10,011 bases of DNA from Ignavibacteriales bacterium. Its GTDB lineage: Bacteria > Bacteroidota > Ignavibacteria > UBA10030. The stretch covers positions 1-10,011 of the forward strand of contig JACRFF010000018.1 in NCBI GenBank assembly GCA_016218005.1, given 5' to 3'. Both the position numbers and the translations under genes were made by a program. Shown here one piece after another: positions 7,027 through 10,011 of the stretch (the first letter of the stretch is position 1; each line of letters opens with the position of its first letter). The notes under the pieces are model-generated. The model did no database searches. It was not told the DNA's origin and saw only the letters and a program-made list of their open reading frames with translations.

Positions 7027-8514
7027 ATGGCAACGAAGTTTCAGAACTTTATCAACGGCAGGTGGGTGGATGCAAAGTCGGGGCGCACGTTTGAGAATCG
7101 AAATCCGGCAAACTGGAACGACCTCGTCGGCACATTCCCGAAATCCGGCAAAGAAGATGTCGATGAAGCCGTGAATGCCGCACGGACGGCGTTCGAGAAA
7201 TGGCGGCTCGTGCCTGCGCCCGCCCGCGGAGACTTGATGCGCAAGATTGGCGACATCATGGTGCGGCGCAAGGAAGAGATTGCCCGCGAGATGACGCGCG
7301 AGATGGGCAAAGTGCTTGCCGAAACGCGCGGCGACGTGCAAGAAGGCATCGACACGGCGTACTACGCTGCGGGCGAAGGACGCCGGTTGTTCGGCAAAAC
7401 GGTTCCGTCGGAATTGCGCAACAAGTTTGCGATGGCCATCCGCGTGCCGATTGGCGTAGCGGGCATCATCACGCCGTGGAATTTTCCGATGGCAATCCCG
7501 ACGTGGAAAATTTTCCCCGCCGTGCTTTCCGGCAACACGGTTGTGTTCAAGCCGGCCAGCGACACGCCGAAGACCGCGACAATGTTGATCGACGTGATGA
7601 TGGAAGCCGGCATTCCAGAAGGCGTTGTCAATATCGTGCACGGCGGCGGCGGCGAAGTCGGCAATGCCATCGTTTCTCATCCCGACATTGATTTGATTTC
7701 GTTCACCGGCTCGACGGAGATCGGCAAAAACATTTCACGCATGGCTGCGGAGACGCTCAAGCGCGTGTCGCTCGAACTCGGCGGCAAAAACGCGCAGATC
7801 GTGATGGACGATGCCGACCTCGACCTTGCACTGGACGGCGTGCTGTGGGGAGCGTTCGGCACGACGGGCCAACGGTGCACCGCTACCAGCCGACTCATTG
7901 TTCAGGAAGGGGTGCACGATAAATTTCTCGGTATGCTGACCGAGCGCGCAAAAAAACTTCGGCTTGGCGATGGACTTCTTCCGGCAACGGAAGTTGGGCC
8001 GTGCGTCAATCAAAGCCAACAGCAAACCGTGCAAAGCTACGTGGAGATCGGAAAGAAGGAAGGTGCAACGCTTGTTGCGGGCGGCGGCATTGCCAAGGGT
8101 GCAGGATTGGAGAACGGTTGGTTCCACGAGCCGACCATCTTTGCGGGCGTTAAACCGTCCATGCGAATCGCCAAAGAAGAAATCTTCGGGCCGGTGCTTT
8201 CGGTTGTCCGCATCAAGACGCTCGAAGAAGCCATCGGCGTGTTGAACGACACGATCTATGGCTTGTCCTCTTCCATCTACACGCGCGATGTCAACAAGGC
8301 GTTTGCAGCGATTCGCGATATCAAGACGGGCATCACGTATGTCAACGCCCCCACCATTGGCGCCGAAGCCCACCTGCCGTTCGGCGGTGTTAAGCAAACC
8401 GGCAACGGCCATCGCGAGGGAGGTTGGACGGTCTACGATTTCTTCACAGAATGGAAAGCAGTATATTTCGATTACAGCGGCAGCTTACAACGCGCCCAGA
8501 TCGATAATTACTAG
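7027..8514 (+). CDS. NAD(P)-dependent aldehyde dehydrogenase
   Basis: Cytoplasmic enzyme of the aldehyde dehydrogenase superfamily that oxidises an aldehyde to its carboxylic acid; the substrate cannot be read from the sequence. The 495 residues include the cofactor-binding TPWNFP (149-154) with N152, FKPASDTP (174-181) with K175, and FTGSTEIGK (226-234). The general base is E250 in LELGGKN, the catalytic cysteine C284 in GQRCTATSR, and EEIFGPV (384-390) binds the cofactor ribose. The C-terminal oligomerisation part is LPFGGVKQTGNGHREGG (450-466). All catalytic residues are present and the length is normal. The ribosome binding site CGGAG (7016-7020) lies 6 bases before the ATG. The TAG stop (8512-8514) is part of the left terminal repeat of the element at 8511-8920, so the present C-terminus may have been set by that insertion. 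Confidence 0.95.
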   Translation: MATKFQNFINGRWVDAKSGRTFENRNPANWNDLVGTFPKSGKEDVDEAVNAARTAFEKWRLVPAPARGDLMRKIGDIMVRRKEEIAREMTREMGKVLAETRGDVQEGIDTAYYAAGEGRRLFGKTVPSELRNKFAMAIRVPIGVAGIITPWNFPMAIPTWKIFPAVLSGNTVVFKPASDTPKTATMLIDVMMEAGIPEGVVNIVHGGGGEVGNAIVSHPDIDLISFTGSTEIGKNISRMAAETLKRVSLELGGKNAQIVMDDADLDLALDGVLWGAFGTTGQRCTATSRLIVQEGVHDKFLGMLTERAKKLRLGDGLLPATEVGPCVNQSQQQTVQSYVEIGKKEGATLVAGGGIAKGAGLENGWFHEPTIFAGVKPSMRIAKEEIFGPVLSVVRIKTLEEAIGVLNDTIYGLSSSIYTRDVNKAFAAIRDIKTGITYVNAPTIGAEAHLPFGGVKQTGNGHREGGWTVYDFFTEWKAVYFDYSGSLQRAQIDNY

Positions 8515-8556
8515 AAGCTATCTCAAAAATAGTAAACCCCGTTAGAAGCTCATTCA

Positions 8557-8583
8557 CCCCGTTAGACAAATTATCTAACGGGG
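8557..8583. repeat. Perfect 10-bp hairpin made of two CCCCGTTAGA cores
   Basis: CCCCGTTAGA (8557-8566) pairs with TCTAACGGGG (8574-8583) around a 7-base loop. It lies about 45 bases after the aldehyde dehydrogenase stop. There is no T-run after it, so it is not a standard intrinsic terminator, but it could protect the 3' end of the message. Confidence 0.65.
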
Positions 8584-8603
8584 GTGTTCGCTAAAACCAA
8601 ATC

Positions 8604-8629
8604 CGATCCAATGCAGAAGCATTGGATCG
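8604..8629. repeat. Perfect 11-bp hairpin with a 4-base loop
   Basis: CGATCCAATGC (8604-8614) pairs exactly with GCATTGGATCG (8619-8629) around an AGAA loop. It is part of the palindromic interior of the element. Confidence 0.7.
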
Positions 8630-8636
8630 AGATCTC

Positions 8637-8655
8637 GTCACGCCTTCGGCGTGAC
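8637..8655. repeat. Perfect 8-bp hairpin with TTC loop
   Basis: GTCACGCC (8637-8644) and GGCGTGAC (8648-8655) pair around TTC. The same loop design recurs at 8852-8862 (TGGC-TTC-GCCA) and 8869-8879 (TCAC-TTC-GTGA) in the right part of the element. Confidence 0.6.
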
Positions 8656-8773
8656 GGACCGCATTCATCCCCGCGGGGGCTTCGACTGAGCTCAGCCGAA
8701 GTCCAAGCCGCGTGGCGTTCTGCCTGCCTGTGCGTGTACACACGCAGACAGGCTTCTAACGGGGTAAACCGTC

Positions 8774-8794
8774 ATTCCGGACTTGATCCGGAAT
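8774..8794. repeat. ATTCCGGA hairpin, a widespread dispersed-repeat type
   Basis: ATTCCGGA (8774-8781) and TCCGGAAT (8787-8794) pair around CTTGA. The surrounding string GTCATTCCGGACTTGATCC resembles a dispersed palindrome I recall from many unrelated bacterial genomes, where its translation gives spurious HSGLDPES peptides. That recollection cannot be checked here. Confidence 0.55.
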
Positions 8795-8930
8795 CTAAAT
8801 CGGCCGAGCAGAACGATGCGATAAGATTCCGGCTTTTCCGTTCCGAAGGAATGGCTTCGCCAAAGGAATCACTTCGTGACGCCGGAATGAGGTGAACGGT
8901 ATTTTTGAGATAGCTTCTAGTGCCGATCCC

Positions 8931-8944
8931 CAAAAATATTTTTG
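8931..8944. promoter_or_regulatory. 14-base perfect palindrome upstream of the flavoprotein gene (possible operator or promoter element)
   Basis: CAAAAATATTTTTG is its own reverse complement. It lies just outside the right end of the mobile element and 142 bases before the flavoprotein ATG. Its right half, TATTTTTG, also fits the Bacteroidota -7 promoter consensus TAnnTTTG, but no TTTG sits 19-21 bases upstream. Operator or chance AT-rich palindrome remain open. Confidence 0.3.
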
Positions 8945-8966
8945 TGTTCTCCAGTGCAATGGTTCT

Positions 8967-9048
8967 CAACGCAGAGTTCGCCGAGAACTGTAGAGTGTGT
9001 TGCTCATCTTTCTCCGCGCTGCTCTGAGTTCTCTGCGGCTCTGCATTG
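8967..9048. repeat. Imperfect long inverted repeat in the leader of the flavoprotein gene
   Basis: The arms 8967-8995 and 9022-9048 are reverse complements with one gap and a few mismatches; the clearest shared blocks are GCAGAG/CTCTGC and GAGAACT/AGTTCTC. The intervening 26 bases would form the loop. The arms are unlike the terminal repeats of the neighbouring element. The region 8921-9086 otherwise holds no gene. Confidence 0.55.
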
Positions 9049-9073
9049 TGTGCAGTTGGGTTTCAATTAGTAG

Positions 9074-9079
9074 AAGGAG
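9074..9079 (+). promoter_or_regulatory. Strong ribosome binding site of the flavoprotein gene
   Basis: AAGGAG lies 7 bases before ATG 9087. It is the best Shine-Dalgarno match in the window and fixes the start of the partial gene at the right edge. Confidence 0.8.
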
Positions 9080-9086
9080 ATAGAAT

Positions 9087-10011
9087 ATGAACACCAAAAC
9101 AATCGTCATACTTGGAGGCGGCGTTGGCGGGATTGTTGTTGCCAACGAACTCCGGCGTAAGTTGCCGCACGAGCATAAAGTTGTGCTTGTCGAAAAAAAC
9201 GCCGAGCACGCTTTTGCTCCATCGTTTCTCTGGCTGATGACGGGTGATCGGAAAGCTGATAAGATCACCAAGCCAATCCGCACGCTTGTTCGTTCGGGTG
9301 TTGAGGTCATCCACGCTGAAGCGACGGGCATTGATATTCCTCATCGAAGCATCACGACAACCGCACGCACACTCACGTACGATTACCTAGTTATTGCTCT
9401 CGGTGCCGAGCTTGCTCCAGAACTCATACCGGGTCTTGCGGATGCGCCAGAGGCGCACTATTCCTTCTACACATTCGAGGGGACAAAGAAACTCCAACAA
9501 GCCCTTCTTGATTTCAAAGGAGGCAACATTGCGTTAGTCGTCAGTGCATTACCTTACAAATGCCCCGGTGCGCCACACGAAGCCGCTATGCTCGTTGCCA
9601 ACTACTTTTCCCGACAAGGTCGGGATGGGTTGAAAGATAAAGTCAATGTTCACCTGTATACACCCGAACCGCAACCGATGCCTGTCGCCGGACCGCAACT
9701 GGGCGAGGCAGTCAAGCAAATGCTCACGTCGAAGGGAATTGCTTTTCATCCACTCCACAAATTGACCTCGGTTGATTCTCAAAATCATACGCTCTCTTTT
9801 GATGGCAAAGAATCTGCTCGATACGATATGCTCATCGCAATTCCGCCGCACCGTGCGCCACGGATTGTGCGTGATGCCGGATTATCAAATGAAGCGGGAT
9901 GGGTTCCTGTTGATCGTTCCACACTCAAGACAAAATATGAGAACGTCTATGCGATCGGTGATATTACCGCTATTAGTATTCCCGGTCGGTGGAAACCAGA
10001 CGTTCCGATGA
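9087..10011 (+). CDS. FAD-dependent oxidoreductase, sulfide:quinone reductase-like (partial, 3' end outside window)
   Basis: The frame is open for 308 codons and runs off the right edge. The N-terminal FAD-binding loop is GGGVGG (10-15) with the ribose-binding E36 in LVEKN. LTYDYLVIALGA (96-107) and YAIGDIT (288-294) are the later flavin-contact segments of the two-dinucleotide-fold family. C159 in PYKCPGAPHEAA sits where sulfide:quinone reductases carry one of their two redox cysteines. It is the only cysteine in the visible part, and the other cysteine of that pair would lie beyond the edge. The third cysteine known in some bacterial sulfide:quinone reductases (near residue 128) is absent. 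Oxidation of sulfide into the quinone pool at the membrane is possible, but a related flavocytochrome c or general NAD(P)/FAD oxidoreductase role is equally consistent. It is separated from the upstream run by the mobile element and probably has its own promoter. Confidence 0.85.
   Translation, partial: MNTKTIVILGGGVGGIVVANELRRKLPHEHKVVLVEKNAEHAFAPSFLWLMTGDRKADKITKPIRTLVRSGVEVIHAEATGIDIPHRSITTTARTLTYDYLVIALGAELAPELIPGLADAPEAHYSFYTFEGTKKLQQALLDFKGGNIALVVSALPYKCPGAPHEAAMLVANYFSRQGRDGLKDKVNVHLYTPEPQPMPVAGPQLGEAVKQMLTSKGIAFHPLHKLTSVDSQNHTLSFDGKESARYDMLIAIPPHRAPRIVRDAGLSNEAGWVPVDRSTLKTKYENVYAIGDITAISIPGRWKPDVPM

Larger units (their letters stand above)
8536..8765. repeat. Inner inverted repeat pair and CCCCGTTAGA core repeated four times
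   Basis: ACCCCGTTAGAAGC at 8536-8549 recurs as a perfect reverse complement at 8752-8765. The 10-base core CCCCGTTAGA occurs four times: forward at 8537-8546 and 8557-8566, reversed at 8574-8583 and 8755-8764. The inner end TAGAAGCT also matches the start of the outer terminal repeat. This suggests a related smaller unit nested within the larger element. Confidence 0.6.
8511..8920. mobile_element. Non-autonomous palindromic element with 21-base terminal inverted repeats (MITE-like)
   Basis: The ends, 8511-8531 and 8900-8920, are perfect inverted repeats beginning CTAGAAGCTATCTCAAAAA. CTAG, itself a palindrome, stands at both outer edges and could be either part of the repeat or a 4-base target duplication. 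Inside are many perfect hairpins: 8557-8583, 8604-8629, 8637-8655, 8774-8794 and an imperfect one at 8722-8753. There is also an 8-base inverted pair at 8826-8833/8881-8888. No convincing coding frame is present, so a transposase would have to act in trans. The overall form matches miniature inverted-repeat elements. Whether it is one element or nested insertions is not settled by this copy alone. The family is not recognised. Confidence 0.7.

Noticed and set aside
7012..7680. Leftward open frame of 222 codons opposite the aldehyde dehydrogenase
   Set aside because: It is rich in Arg, His and Ala as expected from the GC-rich reverse strand of a real gene, and it lacks any recognisable motif.
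8555..8586. CCCCGTTAGA hairpin as an intrinsic terminator of the aldehyde dehydrogenase operon
   Set aside because: The stem is followed by GTGTTCGC rather than a T-run, and the same core recurs elsewhere in the element, so it is better explained as part of the repeat.
8584..8895. Open frame of 103 codons inside the palindromic element
   Set aside because: It has no ribosome binding site, its translation is built from the hairpin repeats (including RHSGLDPES, a typical spurious product of the ATTCCGGA repeat), and its composition is unlike a folded protein.
8511..9086. CRISPR array in the repeat-rich gap
   Set aside because: The repeats are inverted and irregularly spaced, with no direct repeats separated by unique spacers of equal length and no cas genes nearby.

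Overview
The window looks like bacterial chromosome. It has compact, mostly co-directional housekeeping genes, clear Shine-Dalgarno sites before several of them, and no tRNA, rRNA, CRISPR, phage or transposase gene that I can see. The gene set and the palindromic intergenic repeats would fit a Gram-negative bacterium of the Bacteroidota/Chlorobiota/Ignavibacteria type. That placement is an impression from protein style only; the sequence contains no phylogenetic marker I could use to prove it.

Layout. Positions 1-118 hold what may be the 5' end of a gene reading leftwards out of the window. A run of eight rightward genes then covers 151-8514: queA (queuosine in tRNA), ispD (isoprenoid precursors), plsY and gpsA (the glycerol-3-phosphate branch of phospholipid synthesis), a second divergent plsY-like gene, a membrane-anchored HtrA/Deg serine protease with one PDZ domain, purB (purine synthesis) and an NAD(P)-dependent aldehyde dehydrogenase. 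Gaps of 3-11 bases at queA/ispD, plsY-like/protease, protease/purB and purB/aldehyde dehydrogenase suggest co-transcription. Gaps of 57-140 bases around plsY and gpsA leave room for internal promoters.

Positions 8511-8920 form a 410-base non-coding element. It has 21-base perfect terminal inverted repeats, CTAG at both ends, and an interior packed with perfect hairpins. Its left end supplies or overlaps the stop codon of the aldehyde dehydrogenase gene. A second, unrelated imperfect inverted repeat and a 14-base palindrome lie between the element and the last gene. That gene is a flavoprotein of the sulfide:quinone reductase-like family, with a strong ribosome binding site, and it runs off the right edge.

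How the genes fit together. GpsA makes glycerol-3-phosphate from dihydroxyacetone phosphate, and PlsY acylates it at position 1 from acyl-phosphate, so these neighbours form a two-step unit. The second plsY-like protein keeps the first two family motifs in modified form but has lost two of the three conserved residues of the third. It is probably a specialised or inactive paralog. I did not find a recognisable new defence or mobile system. The points most worth a second look are the PlsY paralog flanking gpsA and the nested palindromic element at 8511-8920.
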